Of a DNA stretch of 64,000 nucleotides, positions 11,336 to 23,000 are shown in pieces. Each line of letters opens with the position of its first letter. Position 1 is the stretch's first letter. The stretch lies in assembly GCA_946965045.2 (NCBI GenBank), contig OX337236.1:992001-1056000 (forward strand), in the 5' to 3' direction. The translations under genes and the position numbers were made by a program. The notes under the pieces were generated by a model. That model saw nothing but the letters and a program-made list of their open reading frames with translations. It ran no database searches and was not told the origin of the DNA. The stretch comes from Epithemia pelagica. Its lineage: Eukaryota; Bacillariophyta; Bacillariophyceae; Surirellales; Surirellaceae.

Positions 11336-12053
11336 ATGTCAGCGAATCAAGCATCAGCCGAGCTGACCGAAGAACAAATCGCCGATTTAAAGGAGGCCTT
11401 TGCCATGTTTGATATAGACAATAGCGGTGAGTGATAATCGGGTTGTCTCATATATTACACTCCTTCAGTACAACTGATTGGTGAAGACTGTGATATAATG
11501 AGGTCTGGGATCATTCTGAACGGAGGAGCAAGTGTGAAGCGGGCACTGCACACTGGTGCTCGATACCTCCATCATAGTATGCGAAGGGTGCTGCTTGTTG
11601 GATGTTTTATCTAACGAGTTGCTTGGTGCCTACATTTCAACTGTTTTCTTGTTTTCTCTCCTCTTGTTGTCTTTCTCAGGAAGTATTGAAATTGACGAAC
11701 TCAAACAAGTAATGGGAAAGCTTGGTCCTCAGGTGCCGACAGAACAGGAACTTGCTGAGATGATATCAAGTGTGGATGACGATGGCAATGGGGAAATCAG
11801 TTTTGACGAATTTCTTGTTTTGATGAAATCGCGAATTGGATGCCCAGATCCCGATCAAGAGCTACGGGATGCCTTTGCAGTGTTCGACACCGACGGTTCT
11901 GGAGCGATTGACCGGAAGGAGTTGAAACGTCTCATGAAGAAATTGGGACAAAAGTTGTCGGAACCTGAACTTGACGCCATGATGGACGAAGTTGATACCA
12001 ATGGGGATGGCGAGATTAGTTTCGAGGAGTTCAAGGCTCTGATGAAAGACTAA
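11336..12053 (+). CDS. Calmodulin-like four EF-hand protein
   Basis: 154-aa calmodulin paralogue. Exons inferred at 11336-11426 and 11680-12053. It begins [20 protein letters not shown], five residues longer than calmodulin. The loops are [36 protein letters not shown] and [12 protein letters not shown], and all keep acidic residues at positions 1 and 12, so Ca2+ binding is expected at all four. Its single intron splits the same Gly codon (loop 1, position 6) as intron 1 of the calmodulin gene about 4 kb away; calmodulin's second intron is absent. The central linker ([17 protein letters not shown]) differs from calmodulin, so targets probably differ. A centrin or troponin-C-like role is possible. 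Confidence 0.92.
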
Positions 12054-12802
12054 TAAATTTGCACACGTCTGAAGAGAAATGGCTCATCGTCACGAAAAGA
12101 TTGTGGGGGAATTGTGGAAGCATTGCTTTGGGAGCTTTCTCCCACCGTAATCTCGCGGTTGATGTCTTTCATTACTCTTTGATCTTGTCTTGGGTTGGTG
12201 TTATACTTTGTACTACTTCTAGACCGGATTCCCATTGTCTTGTTCACTTCATCACCAACATGGTTGGTGGCACAACGGTCTCAATTCAAAAATTACGTAT
12301 TAAAATGGCCAATGTAAAAATGCATTCAAAATACTCCGCATTCTACCTTAGGCGAAGGCCCGTGTATGTCAAACTACCTCCTCCATTGCAATTGATGCTA
12401 CAAGCACAATTCTATGTCCTCAAGGAATTCAACACAATCGCTACTGTAACGGAAGTGTCGCACGCTTGCAGTCAAAGGCCAAAAGATATGCGAGAGGAGG
12501 TCATTGACCAGAGCCACACAATACTAGTCCGCTGCCAAGATTTGGAACATTTTCTCCATAGGGCGTGCCTTTTGTCCGATCGATAGTGTGGACGAACCAC
12601 GATTTGGATCGATAGAACGACGTATTCTGAACAAGTTTCACTGATCTATTGACAGCCGCACGTTTCATGCATTCCATGAATGTGATCATTCGTGAGAGCG
12701 GCTAACAAGCGAACTCATGCAAAGGTGCACAAAGAATTGTCGACCCTCGTACCTTGACAGCGTGTGGGTTGTATGGCACTGCATCATCTTTTCTCACATG
12801 TG
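12054..12802. other. Convergent intergenic region
   Basis: About 750 bp between the convergent calmodulin-like and glycosyltransferase-like genes. An open frame at 12059-12586 begins just after the calmodulin-like stop, but its translation shows no domain and no plausible start context. No RNA gene recognised. Confidence 0.4.
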
Positions 12803-14245
12803 TCACACTGCAGAAGTACCTGGCGGTTGTTTCCCACAATGAAGTGCAAGGACAAATCGACGGACTCGGGAAGTATTTCCGGGAAAGCAAGGTCGGCCCA
12901 AAACCCGCTCCACCCTTTGTTTCACCGCCTGGACCACCGTTGGAGACGGAGCCTTGCGACCCTCCCGAATTGTCTTTTCGTCGAGGCCAAAGACATTATT
13001 CAGCAAACTCACATCTGTGTCCATTTGATCCATTGAACAATCTGTCACCCAAATAGATTCATCAACGCGGGCCCTCAGGAAACACATGGAAGTGTGTTGC
13101 CACAAGCCATATCCTAAGCCCTTGATGCGTGGAAGAATGGAGTTATTGATGAACCTTTCTGAGTGCATCCCAAATCCAGGATCATGCTGCAACATCCACT
13201 TCACATGCGCGTCCAGATTTTCAAACCGATACAATGCCCATTGTTGAACGGCGTGGTAGGGACCATAGATGATGCGATCATTGACCGGGTATCGAGCAAA
13301 AGCGGGGATCACAGCTACTTGATTTTCAGTATCACGGATCAGTACGGTACTCTGATTGGTAGTCCCTTTTTTCGTCAATGTCTTTGCGATTTCCCATATA
13401 CGAACTGGAGTTATGTACACTATATCTGATCGTAGCATTGCAACACGAGAATAATAAGGAGCATCGTCCACATGATTGAGTTTCCCTTGACGGCTCACCC
13501 CATGAGAGTCCATCAAATTCCACACTGATTGAATCGAATACCACATTTTGACAATGTTATCAACAGTTGTGGGGTACGTATAAGTTTTCGCTTTCCATGG
13601 GAAGTACAAATAGCGATCTTCGTCGTCCTTAGTATCGTGTATTCGCTGCAACAAATCGTTGTATTGCATCCAGAATTGATCTTCTATTGTAACTGCGAAC
13701 TGCACAACAGCTTGAGGATTGACCCGGTGGACGGCCTGCCTCAATAACAAGATCTGTTCGGCATGCACGAATCCGCCAGTCTTCGTGGATCTGCCCTTGG
13801 CTTCTTCTGTCAAATTGTAGTAATGTACAAAGTAATCACAGTGTGGATTTGTCGCAATCACATTTTTTACGAGAGATGGCAACACCAAAGATTCAAAAGA
13901 GCGTGGTAGTCCAAAGAAATTAATGGCACATTTCTTGTTGTCTTTAAGGATCCATTCGCTGTTCTTGTGCCCGTAAGTCGACTGTCCAAGATGTTGACTT
14001 TGTCCGTCGTTGGTTCTGTCGGGGGACGATGATGAAGAGGATGATTTCAAGGAAAAAATGAGTTCCAATTGAATGTTCAGAAATGTCATCGTAAGACCGA
14101 TCATACAAATGACCACTGTTTGTCTTCCAATGCGAAATTTTGTCCCTCCTTTGTTGCGCATCCGCATCCTGTTGTCGAGTAGGAGAAGCACTAATTGCTC
14201 CGAAGATTTGCCCAAGAGCGCAATATAAACTTCAGCGAACTTCAC
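12803..14245 (-). CDS. Type II membrane protein, putative glycosyltransferase
   Basis: Up to 480 aa; a start at an internal Met (MRMRNKGGTKF, about residue 27) is equally possible. A basic cytosolic tail is followed by one membrane segment (TVVICMIGLTMTFLNIQLEL, about 44-63), a Ser-rich stem (SLKSSSSSSS) and a luminal domain. The luminal domain starts CAINFFGLPRSFESLVLPSL and contains NPHCDYFVHYYNL. Also visible are an Asp-rich LRSDIVY-type segment (MLRSDIVYITPV) and FGMHSERFINNSILP. This layout and the Gly-Leu-Pro-Arg-Ser-Phe opening resemble uncharacterised algal Golgi glycosyltransferase-like proteins. Golgi location and transferase activity are inferences, and no donor specificity can be given. 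It faces the calmodulin-like gene tail-to-tail. Confidence 0.75.
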   Translation of the reverse strand: MKFAEVYIALLGKSSEQLVLLLLDNRMRMRNKGGTKFRIGRQTVVICMIGLTMTFLNIQLELIFSLKSSSSSSSPDRTNDGQSQHLGQSTYGHKNSEWILKDNKKCAINFFGLPRSFESLVLPSLVKNVIATNPHCDYFVHYYNLTEEAKGRSTKTGGFVHAEQILLLRQAVHRVNPQAVVQFAVTIEDQFWMQYNDLLQRIHDTKDDEDRYLYFPWKAKTYTYPTTVDNIVKMWYSIQSVWNLMDSHGVSRQGKLNHVDDAPYYSRVAMLRSDIVYITPVRIWEIAKTLTKKGTTNQSTVLIRDTENQVAVIPAFARYPVNDRIIYGPYHAVQQWALYRFENLDAHVKWMLQHDPGFGMHSERFINNSILPRIKGLGYGLWQHTSMCFLRARVDESIWVTDCSMDQMDTDVSLLNNVFGLDEKTIREGRKAPSPTVVQAVKQRVERVLGRPCFPGNTSRVRRFVLALHCGKQPPGTSAV

Positions 14246-14870
14246 GGGTTCGACTGATAAAAGCTTGTTATCTCACAGTTATCCGAGAGCCTTGGTTGGA
14301 ACGACTTAATCTGGACCTCTGTCAGGCCTCTCAACAACGCAAAGTATATAGTCTGAAGGCCTCTCTTTTTGGCAACACGATAATTCTGTTTCAGATGCAT
14401 CTAACGATGCACCATGACGAATTTTCGATGAGGTCCTCTTCTGTTGCACTTCAGATATGATTGATTGAGAACAAAGACAGCTTTTCATTATCACCTCCCT
14501 TGAGAGGAAGACATCGTCGATGAGCGGTTGTGAGAGTGTCGCCGTTCTGCTATTCATTACGGCACAATAGACTTTGCTATGTATGCTATGGCTCTATATG
14601 ATAGGACCCACAGCCACAATGGGGTAGTACTTCGACCTATTACTCCTATGATTCAGATTGATCTGTGTATTCCAATGTTCGGTTCCATCCACGTTATGAC
14701 CGACGACTCTTGTATCGCTACTAGCATTGCACTGTTTCATTATGTATTGATATTATCTTGATGCCATATAGCTTATTCAATGTTCTTTGGGGCATTCATA
14801 CATGTTCTAGAGAAGTGTATGCCACAAACAAACCCGCAAATTCGAATGTCGATCGACAAGGTGCAGTCAC
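14246..14870. other. Intergenic, no gene seen
   Basis: About 620 bp lying upstream of the glycosyltransferase-like gene and downstream of the oxidoreductase gene, both on the minus strand. Only short frames; nothing recognised. Confidence 0.4.
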
Positions 14871-16850
14871 TTATCCCATATTGGCCATGATTTGACGCTT
14901 GGTGGACGCAGAGGCCAGGGGAGTCGCAGCGGTGCACAAGAGTCCAGCAGCGAGTGCACCTTCTATACCAGCCGTAAAGACATCTTGACCTGACATGAAC
15001 AGTCCCGGCAACGGTGTCTTGGCGTCGAGACAAGGAATCTGGAAGCGATTGTACGAATGAGCCAAACCGTACATGGCTCCATGGAACGATCCAAGGTAGT
15101 AATTGTAGGAAACTGGCGTACTCATTTCGGTAAACGTGATGTGGGATTCAATATGGGGATACTGTTGAATCAATACATGGAGTAATTGTTGTTTCCAATG
15201 TTCCTTGAGGACCTGATATTCCGAACTCCGATGCTTCACTCGCTCGTTTTCGAACTGGGCAACCACTGAATAGTCACATCCGGCCGTGACCAAAGCTACT
15301 TGTTTGTCCGGGTGACGATGGCCATAGTCAGGGTCCTTGGACGATGGAAACGAGACAAACGCCAGCGGAATTTGTGAGGAGGTCGAGCGTGGGTCGTAGC
15401 GCTTCAGGTTGTTTTCATGATCCCACGAGGGATAGATCCAATGATTGCCCGAAGGAAGATATAAGGGGTCCTGCTCACTGGTGTCCAAGCCAACAAACAG
15501 GGTCATGAAAGATGTCTTGCATCGTGGCTGGCTCAGAATAGGACGTTCGACTTGCAATTCCCATTGCCTCTTGACCTTGGGGTTCATCTCTGTCTTGCGG
15601 ATCAACTTGTTGACAGTTGTGGAAAAGCCAACGTTGGATATAATGTTGGGAGCGTATACACAATGTTCTGATTTGACTTGGACTCCAACAGCTCTTGTAC
15701 CACGGTCATTGAGCAAAATCTTGGTGACAGGTGCTCGTACAAACACGTGACCTCCTGCACTTTCAATAATGGGTACCATGGCTTTCGCCAGCACTCTGGA
15801 CCCACCAACCGGGTAAGCACCGCCTCCATCGACACAAAAGCCATCCCAAATCAAAGTATGAATAAGAAAGCATCCATGCGAGAGAGATTCTGAATACGTA
15901 CCAAAGCAGTAACCCAGAATTCCCTTTAGTTCCACATTGTCGGTAAGAGAATCCAATTCTTGGGCGGTGCTTTGCTTCATGTAGGGAAAACAATAGTTGA
16001 AAAGGAACCAATACATTGGACGGACAAGAAACTGCGGTACACGATACCATTTGAGGAGGAACATGACAGGAATAATGATTTTGGCATTTCGCACATGGGC
16101 AAAGAAAAGGTCAATGGCCTTTTCTTCGTCTGGAAAAAGCTTCTTGAGATCCGCGCGGACTTGGGTAACATTTCCGCGTACCGGGAATTCCGTGACTCGA
16201 CAGGGTACGTGCTTGGTTTGCGTATCTTTATCCGAGTCGCTTGTGGGTAAACTTGTATCTGCAATGGTTAACTTATCAAAGACAGGATCCATTGGTTGCC
16301 ATTGGACTTGGTTTCGGGTTATCATGTCGAAGAGTTTTCGTGAGGGAGACTGTTTATCAAGGACTTTGCCACCAATGTAATGCAAGCCGGTATCAAATTC
16401 ATACCCTTTCTCTTCAAAGGTATGGGTGGACCCACCCGCAACATCATGCTGCTCCAAAACCAAGACCTTGCAGTTCTCGTACTGTGACAAGATCGATGCC
16501 ACAGTCAGGCCACCTATGCCGGAACCAATCACAATGGCATCGTAGTACGGATTGTTTTCGTCCTGAGGAGGTATCTTTCTCGGACTAAACCCCTGTTTGA
16601 TGATGGAAGCGTCGTTGGGGTCGGAAGAGATTGGGGGTGGATAAAACACATACGTTTTGGACGAGGAGGACTTTGCCTTGTCAGATGATTGCCGCCGACT
16701 CGACTGCCATATCCACCTGGCAAAGACGAAGAACAGCAGCAATAGAAAGACACTCAAGGAAACAGCCATCGACTGGTTCTCTCCAACGATGGGGACGAGA
16801 GATCTCTTGAGGAACTCGAAGAAATCAAAGAGGAACGACATCATGGTCAT
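14871..16850 (-). CDS. FAD oxidoreductase, retinol saturase / carotenoid isomerase-like
   Basis: About 659 aa from the Met of MTMMSFLFDFFEFLKRS; an in-frame Met 37 codons upstream (16961) is possible, but that stretch looks like UTR. A hydrophobic segment (VFLLLLFFVFARWIW) anchors the N-terminus. The Rossmann dinucleotide site is DAIVIGSGIGGLTVASIL, followed by KVLVLEQHDVAGGSTHTF and FDTGLHYIGG, which is characteristic of the RetSat/CRTISO/phytoene-desaturase superfamily. The C-terminal FAD motif is GLFMSGQDVFTAGIEGALAAG. The order and the TGLHYIGG block fit all-trans-retinol 13,14-reductase-like proteins best; in algae the substrate may be a carotenoid or another polyene. A membrane location with the domain facing the ER lumen or cytosol is inferred. 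Head-to-head with the next gene. Confidence 0.87.
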   Translation of the reverse strand: MTMMSFLFDFFEFLKRSLVPIVGENQSMAVSLSVFLLLLFFVFARWIWQSSRRQSSDKAKSSSSKTYVFYPPPISSDPNDASIIKQGFSPRKIPPQDENNPYYDAIVIGSGIGGLTVASILSQYENCKVLVLEQHDVAGGSTHTFEEKGYEFDTGLHYIGGKVLDKQSPSRKLFDMITRNQVQWQPMDPVFDKLTIADTSLPTSDSDKDTQTKHVPCRVTEFPVRGNVTQVRADLKKLFPDEEKAIDLFFAHVRNAKIIIPVMFLLKWYRVPQFLVRPMYWFLFNYCFPYMKQSTAQELDSLTDNVELKGILGYCFGTYSESLSHGCFLIHTLIWDGFCVDGGGAYPVGGSRVLAKAMVPIIESAGGHVFVRAPVTKILLNDRGTRAVGVQVKSEHCVYAPNIISNVGFSTTVNKLIRKTEMNPKVKRQWELQVERPILSQPRCKTSFMTLFVGLDTSEQDPLYLPSGNHWIYPSWDHENNLKRYDPRSTSSQIPLAFVSFPSSKDPDYGHRHPDKQVALVTAGCDYSVVAQFENERVKHRSSEYQVLKEHWKQQLLHVLIQQYPHIESHITFTEMSTPVSYNYYLGSFHGAMYGLAHSYNRFQIPCLDAKTPLPGLFMSGQDVFTAGIEGALAAGLLCTAATPLASASTKRQIMANMG

Positions 16851-17384
16851 TACGGACGAAGAATGAAAGGATAGTGAAAAGTTGTTGTCTTGTTTTGTGT
16901 GAGGAAGAGAAGCATGGTTAACGAGCAATCGGTGCCTTGTTCCCGAACACGTGATTCCCAAAGCGAACTACAAAAGACATGTTTCATCAGAGATCTCGTC
17001 CTTGTTGCTTTTGTTGTGCGGGTGGCTAGCTGGCTTCCTCTCTTTGGACAAGGGACTTCCCTTCGCATTCCAAGTTCGCTTTGATTTCTCATGGTTTGCC
17101 CTTTGGTTCTTTTGATCGCGCGTCATGATTCATGATTCATTTGGGGGGATTCTTTTCTGTTTCCTCTATGCCCCCACTCCACCCCTCTACTAAAGCGCGG
17201 CCCTCATTTTTTAAGAACACGTATGCGTTTTGCGCCTCATCATAACGTCGATTCTTCTGCGGATTCTGCTCTCTCCTCCATAGTCCATGTCATTGAGAAG
17301 TAATTTTGCGCCTGTCTAAAAAGATTGCATCACTGCAAGACAAGAGGAGCGATCCCCTTGGTACTCAGAATCGTTGTTATTATC
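16851..17384. promoter_or_regulatory. Shared upstream region of oxidoreductase and hydrolase genes
   Basis: About 530 bp between divergent starts. It contains a pyrimidine-rich tract and CCCCCACTCCACCCC at about 17170-17184. No clear TATA box. The promoter role is by position. Confidence 0.4.
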
Positions 17385-19322
17385 ATGCCTTCCAAGTTCG
17401 ATGCCTTCATCACGCCTGTATGGACTATTGAGGACTATTGTGCTGGCCAATCGGCCTTGGAGTATTCCAACATTCCTTCCGTGAGCAGCCAGACCTTTTT
17501 GCAATCCCTGGAATTGCCCACCTTGCATCCATTTTGCAGTCCACCCATCAACGGAAGTGATGAATACTACCTGTCGGATATTCCAAGACAAGGACCGTTG
17601 CTCCAGAAAGATCATTTGGAAACTCCTTGGGATGTTCTGGTGTCGTTGATTTCCGTTTCCGTTGTTCCCTTGGCGTCCATGGCCGAACTGTGGCTACGAT
17701 TCTTTGCGTTGTTGTTAGCTCCTCTTTTTATTGGGGTGTTATGGTTTTCCAATGAAGGGGGCATCAAGTCCCTGCTCACAATGACGACAGAGGTAACCAA
17801 ACCTTCCAAGAAGCTTGCCTCTACATTCCGCAGAACCGTCATGGGGGTTTCTTGTTTCTTGGCCATGGCATCTTCCATGGTACTGTTGACTGACACGCTT
17901 TATGTCATGGAGTTTGGTCCGCAACTTGGAGGGACATGCCTGGCTATTGCGACCATGTTGTCCTTTCGCACATGCCAGACGTTTGATCTGGTTACAGTAC
18001 GTCGTGGCATTTGTCTACTCCTCCTGCTCTGTGCTTTCTTGGTAATTGATCACAACGGTTCAATGAACAGCGGATCATTGTCGATGCACTTTGGTGAACC
18101 GCTTGAAGATGCCACAGTGAGCGAAGGTCTGTACTATGACAGCAGCAATCCTTTCTTGGATAGTGTCGTTTCCAAGTACTGGCCATCGTCAGCGCGCACG
18201 TACTCTTACGATAATGGTGCCACCCCATGGATGGTCACGGGGGATTCTCGCACCGCGTTTCCTTTCATATTGAATCAAATTCAATCACTGGAGTGGCACC
18301 GGTTGTGGTTGCCATTAGATCATGATGATGGAGAAATTGTCGCGCTGGATTTTACCTTTCCTGCCAACGGATACGACGAGACCAAGCCTGTGTACATGCT
18401 TTTGCATGGAATTAACGGGGGAACTCACGAAAACTTTATCAAAGACTTTGCCCGACTGCGCACCAATGAAGGAGCCACTGTCTGTGTCATGGTTGCCCGA
18501 GGCCTGGAAGATTTGCCTATTCGTGGATGGAATAACTTCCATGGTGCTCGTTGGACAGATGCTCATCATGCGTCACAGGCCATTCGAAAGGGTATGGCTA
18601 AAGACCAATTACTGGTGGGAGTGGGCTACAGTATGGGCGCCATTATCTTGTCCAACTTGGTTGGGAGGGCCGGCAACGATTGTGCCTTGGATGCAGCAAT
18701 TGCCGTGTCTGGAGGATTAGATCTACGATTCCAGGCCAACTTTTACCGAGCACAGCGCTTGTTTCAACCGATCGTGACGGTGGCTTTGCGTGGAACATTT
18801 GTTCTTGGAAAATGGGGAGAGCGTGTTCGGGCCAGATTATCCAAACAGCAAATGAAGGCACTCATGCAAGGCACGCACGTGACGGATCTTGATAAACATT
18901 GCGTCGTTAATTACAATGGATTTCGCGACGTGGAACATTACTATTCCGAAATGTCCCTACTGGGTGATATTACCATGGAAGAATACGCTTTGGGTGAAAT
19001 TGACGGCAGTCGTCGTGTCCATCACGTGGCAGTCCCCACTGTGGTGGTGCACTCGATCGATGATCCACTCATAACGTGGAGAACGGTTGGAGGCAATGAG
19101 GGAGTCTTGCACCCATCAAACTTGACCAGAACCGGATCGGGTAATTTAATGATTCTGCTGACAGAAAAGGGCGGACATGTTGGTTGGCCTCTCGGGTTAT
19201 TTCCTTCGGTACATGCTTGGAAATGGATGAATGACATCCCATCTACGTTTGCCACGGCGATTCAGCAAGCTCGGAAAGACGGAACACATCGACAAGGCGT
19301 ACGAGAACAAGATTCCGAGTGA
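17385..19322 (+). CDS. Membrane-anchored alpha/beta hydrolase, YheT/ABHD1-3 type
   Basis: 645 aa from MPSKFDAFITPV (the frame is open 20 codons further upstream). The N-terminal third has several hydrophobic segments (about 90-230, for example LWLRFFALLLAPLFIGVLWF and GICLLLLLCAFLVI), so it is probably polytopic. The hydrolase domain begins at about 330: oxyanion motif MLLHGINGG, nucleophile elbow GVGYSMGAI (Ser at about 415), acid in HSIDDPLI (about 556) and His in EKGGHVGWPL (about 597). This is the arrangement of YheT/ABHD1-3 proteins, several of which act on phospholipids or other esters. The extra membrane portion is unlike the usual single anchor. Substrate unknown. Confidence 0.88.
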   Translation: MPSKFDAFITPVWTIEDYCAGQSALEYSNIPSVSSQTFLQSLELPTLHPFCSPPINGSDEYYLSDIPRQGPLLQKDHLETPWDVLVSLISVSVVPLASMAELWLRFFALLLAPLFIGVLWFSNEGGIKSLLTMTTEVTKPSKKLASTFRRTVMGVSCFLAMASSMVLLTDTLYVMEFGPQLGGTCLAIATMLSFRTCQTFDLVTVRRGICLLLLLCAFLVIDHNGSMNSGSLSMHFGEPLEDATVSEGLYYDSSNPFLDSVVSKYWPSSARTYSYDNGATPWMVTGDSRTAFPFILNQIQSLEWHRLWLPLDHDDGEIVALDFTFPANGYDETKPVYMLLHGINGGTHENFIKDFARLRTNEGATVCVMVARGLEDLPIRGWNNFHGARWTDAHHASQAIRKGMAKDQLLVGVGYSMGAIILSNLVGRAGNDCALDAAIAVSGGLDLRFQANFYRAQRLFQPIVTVALRGTFVLGKWGERVRARLSKQQMKALMQGTHVTDLDKHCVVNYNGFRDVEHYYSEMSLLGDITMEEYALGEIDGSRRVHHVAVPTVVVHSIDDPLITWRTVGGNEGVLHPSNLTRTGSGNLMILLTEKGGHVGWPLGLFPSVHAWKWMNDIPSTFATAIQQARKDGTHRQGVREQDSE

Positions 19323-20093
19323 TCGACCGTTGATACGGTCAAAAACGCATTAGATAACATAGAGTAGAGTATGTGGTGTTGCTTTGGTCGACAGGGTCTT
19401 TTTGTCATCAACCAACCCCCACATTTGGAGTATTCAGAATTGAAAACTTTCGTTCTGAGTGTTTAGATTGAGCAATCAATATGTGATATGGTTTCTCCGT
19501 TTTGTGCGTCGAGATCTCTTGAGGTCAAACTGTTCTGTAGGGTGATATCTCAAAGATGACGGATTGAGGGGATGTCGAGCGACCAGGAATAATCCCAGAT
19601 CACTACAGATACTGAGAGAGTGACATTGTGAGAGAGTGTAATTTGGATGAGTTCGGAATAAAAGCAGTCGTATACGTTCCGATGGAGGACGACTGCAGGT
19701 CCAAAGGTTACATCTCCCACCAGAGGTATGAAGGAGGAGATGACCACATCGCATTATAAAAACCAGTGGGCATCTTCGTCTTTGTTTTGGTCCAAACAAT
19801 TCAAATATTGTGTTGGTCAATTCGATTTCGTGCGTTCAGCTGTTGCTCGTCTCAAACACGTCATAAGGTACTGACTGATAATTAGTTGGACGACTGGTGC
19901 TCTTCGTCCCATGAAGAGAAGGATGAGCAATCTTTCATAGCAGCGCAAAGATTCAAATTGATAATTTGGCCACTAAAACTAAATGCATTTAGATCTTACT
20001 CAAACTAATCTAGGCAGCTGTAAGCCATTTCCACAAGAATACCAAAAACGATACCTGACTTCACATCAGGTACCATCGTGACGTCGGCAAATC
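19323..20093. other. Convergent intergenic region
   Basis: About 770 bp between the convergent hydrolase and SCC2 genes. Minus-strand frames at 19476-19820 and 19550-19747 have no recognisable content. Confidence 0.4.
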
Positions 20094-23000
20094 TCAAGAT
20101 ACTACTTCGTCATCTCGTGTGACAAGAGGACCTTCTTGCAATTCCTTTTCCATTTTCTCCTCTTCCACTTTCGCGATCGACGTCATTTCTGCACGAAACG
20201 ACTGCCGGAACTCCGCATACTGACGAATCAATTCATCTGCGTCTATTTGTTGTTTCGACAAGTTGGTCATTTCGGCCAGAGGAAGTTTAGAATCGAATGT
20301 CGGTGGCTTGTCGATCTTGAAAACTCCCCTATCAGACACCTTTTCCTTGTCCTTGGGGTTGAACTCGAAACAACGAGCTTCGCTCAGTTTATAGACATGG
20401 CGAAGATAGTTTTTCAAACGCATAAGAAGTATGAATCCACCGGCTCTTTGACACTGCTTTGAGAAAGGCTTTAAATCAAAGTTACCATCCGTGAGAGGAC
20501 GAGCTTGTTTTGTCCGACATGGGAACTTCACTTTAGCTGATTTCTCCAAAGGATCTTCTTCTTCATTTGTGTCATCCCATTCATCAGAGTTGTCCAATCG
20601 TAAAGGTCGTAACAGTGATGCAAATCCATCTAGAATATGATATCCCTGAAGCGCTGCAATGGAACCGGCTTTGTGAATGATGAACAACGGATCAAGAGCA
20701 CTTGTATAAGGTAAGTGTGCAAGGATTTGAGCAACGAACGCCAAAAGTGACAAATCCGTTACTCCATCCCGCCCACGGATCGGACTGGGCCTCCTTGATG
20801 TGGCAGCACCTGTGGGTGATTGGGAGAGTTCTTTCAACTCAAAGAGACTCAGAAGGCTTGCATAAAGTCCTTCCCGTTGTTTACGTATGGGTGCCATGCA
20901 CTCCTTGAAAACTCTATCGAACACGCACTCCACTCCATTGCTGGTTTCAATGAGAGCAGATACATGCATACGTTTAGGATACACTATGCGTTGGAAGGCA
21001 CAGGCCTGTTTGACCCCAGCTCTGACTCTTTGTCTTAGCATGTCAGGTCGTTTTTCTCCCTCGGTGATCAAATATTCCAGCGCTAAGGAACGAACTGAGC
21101 TGTTCTCCACATCTCCTTGGAGTGCCAAGAGATGTGGTACTGCCTCATTTGGATTCACGAGGCCTTGCCGAAGAAGAAGACCGAGAAGTTCGAGAGAAGA
21201 TAACCTGAGTTTTACGTCCTTGCTGCCAACCATTTCAAACAAACGATTGGCATGACTTGTGAGAACACCACCAAACAGGTTGGCATCGCCGTCTTGGTCT
21301 CCAGAGATCCGTTTCGTGATAGTGATGGCCTTGTCCTTGTCCATCGTTTCTTTTGCATGACCCGCATCGATGCGCTTCTCCTCGGACTCCAGGATTTTCT
21401 TCCAGCATTCCAATGCTTCAAGCTGAAGTGGAAGAGAAGCTTTTGGTGACATTATCTCATCAACAAGTCCCACCTGTTCCAGCGCAAAGAGCAACCGTGG
21501 TTCAGAAAGAAATATACATCCAAGAGCACGTAGAGCCGCACACTTCGTGTCCGAGTCCTTTTTCTGGAGATAGTCCGATATTACTTGATAGCAAGCCATC
21601 GTGAGGTTAGACCACGCAAGGGAAGATGGTGGTGATAATTCTTCTGATGGTAGATCGTATTGATCTTCATCAGATGGTCCAGAACCAAGCGATCTCCCAC
21701 GATGCTGACATATGGCACCCAACACAGCCAATGCTCGCAAAAGATTGCAACGAACTTTCTCTGGGATTTTGCCAGAAGAGCTCTCCGTGGTTGCCTTGTG
21801 GCGAAGAAGATACGTATAAAAAGTCTGAGCCAAGCTGAGTAAGTCTGTGCCAACTTCGTCATTCGATTCGGGATGGTGAGCGAGCGCTGAAAGCGTTCGT
21901 ATTGCAGAGTTGAGTGTATCTGGACCAAATCTGTACACGATCTTCTTGAGATCTCCAACAACGGAAGAAGACGTGAATCGATTAATTTCATTTCGATCAA
22001 AGATTGAAGATGCTCTCGTCAAAATGTCACAACACGAAGCAACAATCACGGATTCATCCTCCATTGAGACACCGTTCTGTAAAGAAGGACGAAAATGAGT
22101 GAGGTATGAAATTTTGTGAAGGATATGATTAATGACATACATCAGCTTTCATATATGGCAGGATAGTATCAACGTGTCGAAGAATTGAGGAAGGGGTGGT
22201 TCCAGATAACACTTCAATAGTACGAAGAGTAGCTCCAAGATCTTTGCCAACTGTTCCACCTTTATTCATCCTGTTCTCCTCGATGGATAGCAAAAGTTCA
22301 AAACATGCAGCAACAAGCATATCGAGATGTCGACGACTGAGTTCAACAGCACTTTTTGACTTTCGTCTGCGATCGTCATCTATTTTTGCATCATAAAGTT
22401 GCCGTAGAAGCTTTTCAAGATAATCACCAGTACCAGAAGCCCGAACTACCTCCATCATTTGTTCCGCTGCAAGCTCAACACGCTTGACTCTGGAACGTGG
22501 GCGTGGAGATACCGTCGTCGGAGTCACAACAGATGATTCGGGAGGAGTAGTGGCTTCTGCCTGGCCGCGCGAGGATGGCGGAGGATCCTTACGAGGAGAT
22601 ACGTTCGGAGCTGCAACGACTTGCTCACCATCTTGAAGCCACAACTTCGTAAAAAGATCGTAAACCAGATCACGTACCGTGTCTTCCTCTTTGCGGTAAG
22701 CAGCACGTCGGAGAAGAGCGTCACACGCTTCCGAACGTCCACTGTAGTTTGGATTGGTCAACAAGACTTCTTGAAATATTCGAACGGCACGCTTGCGAAC
22801 GCTTACACCCGTGTCGGAAAGACACATGATAAGGGATGATTGAAAAGCCGACGCAACCCGGGGAAAGCTAATTACATAATGACCGACAAACGACAAGGCT
22901 CCCTCCCGAACAGAAATCGTGTCGTCCGCTAGGCGGCGAGAAACAGTTCTTGTGATAACAGGAATCAACATGAGCTTTTCGTCACCTTCGGCTGCCTTTT

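Noticed and set aside
12059-12586. 175-codon ORF directly after the calmodulin-like stop
   Set aside because: No domain and lies in a 3' convergent spacer; start placed in the expected 3' UTR.
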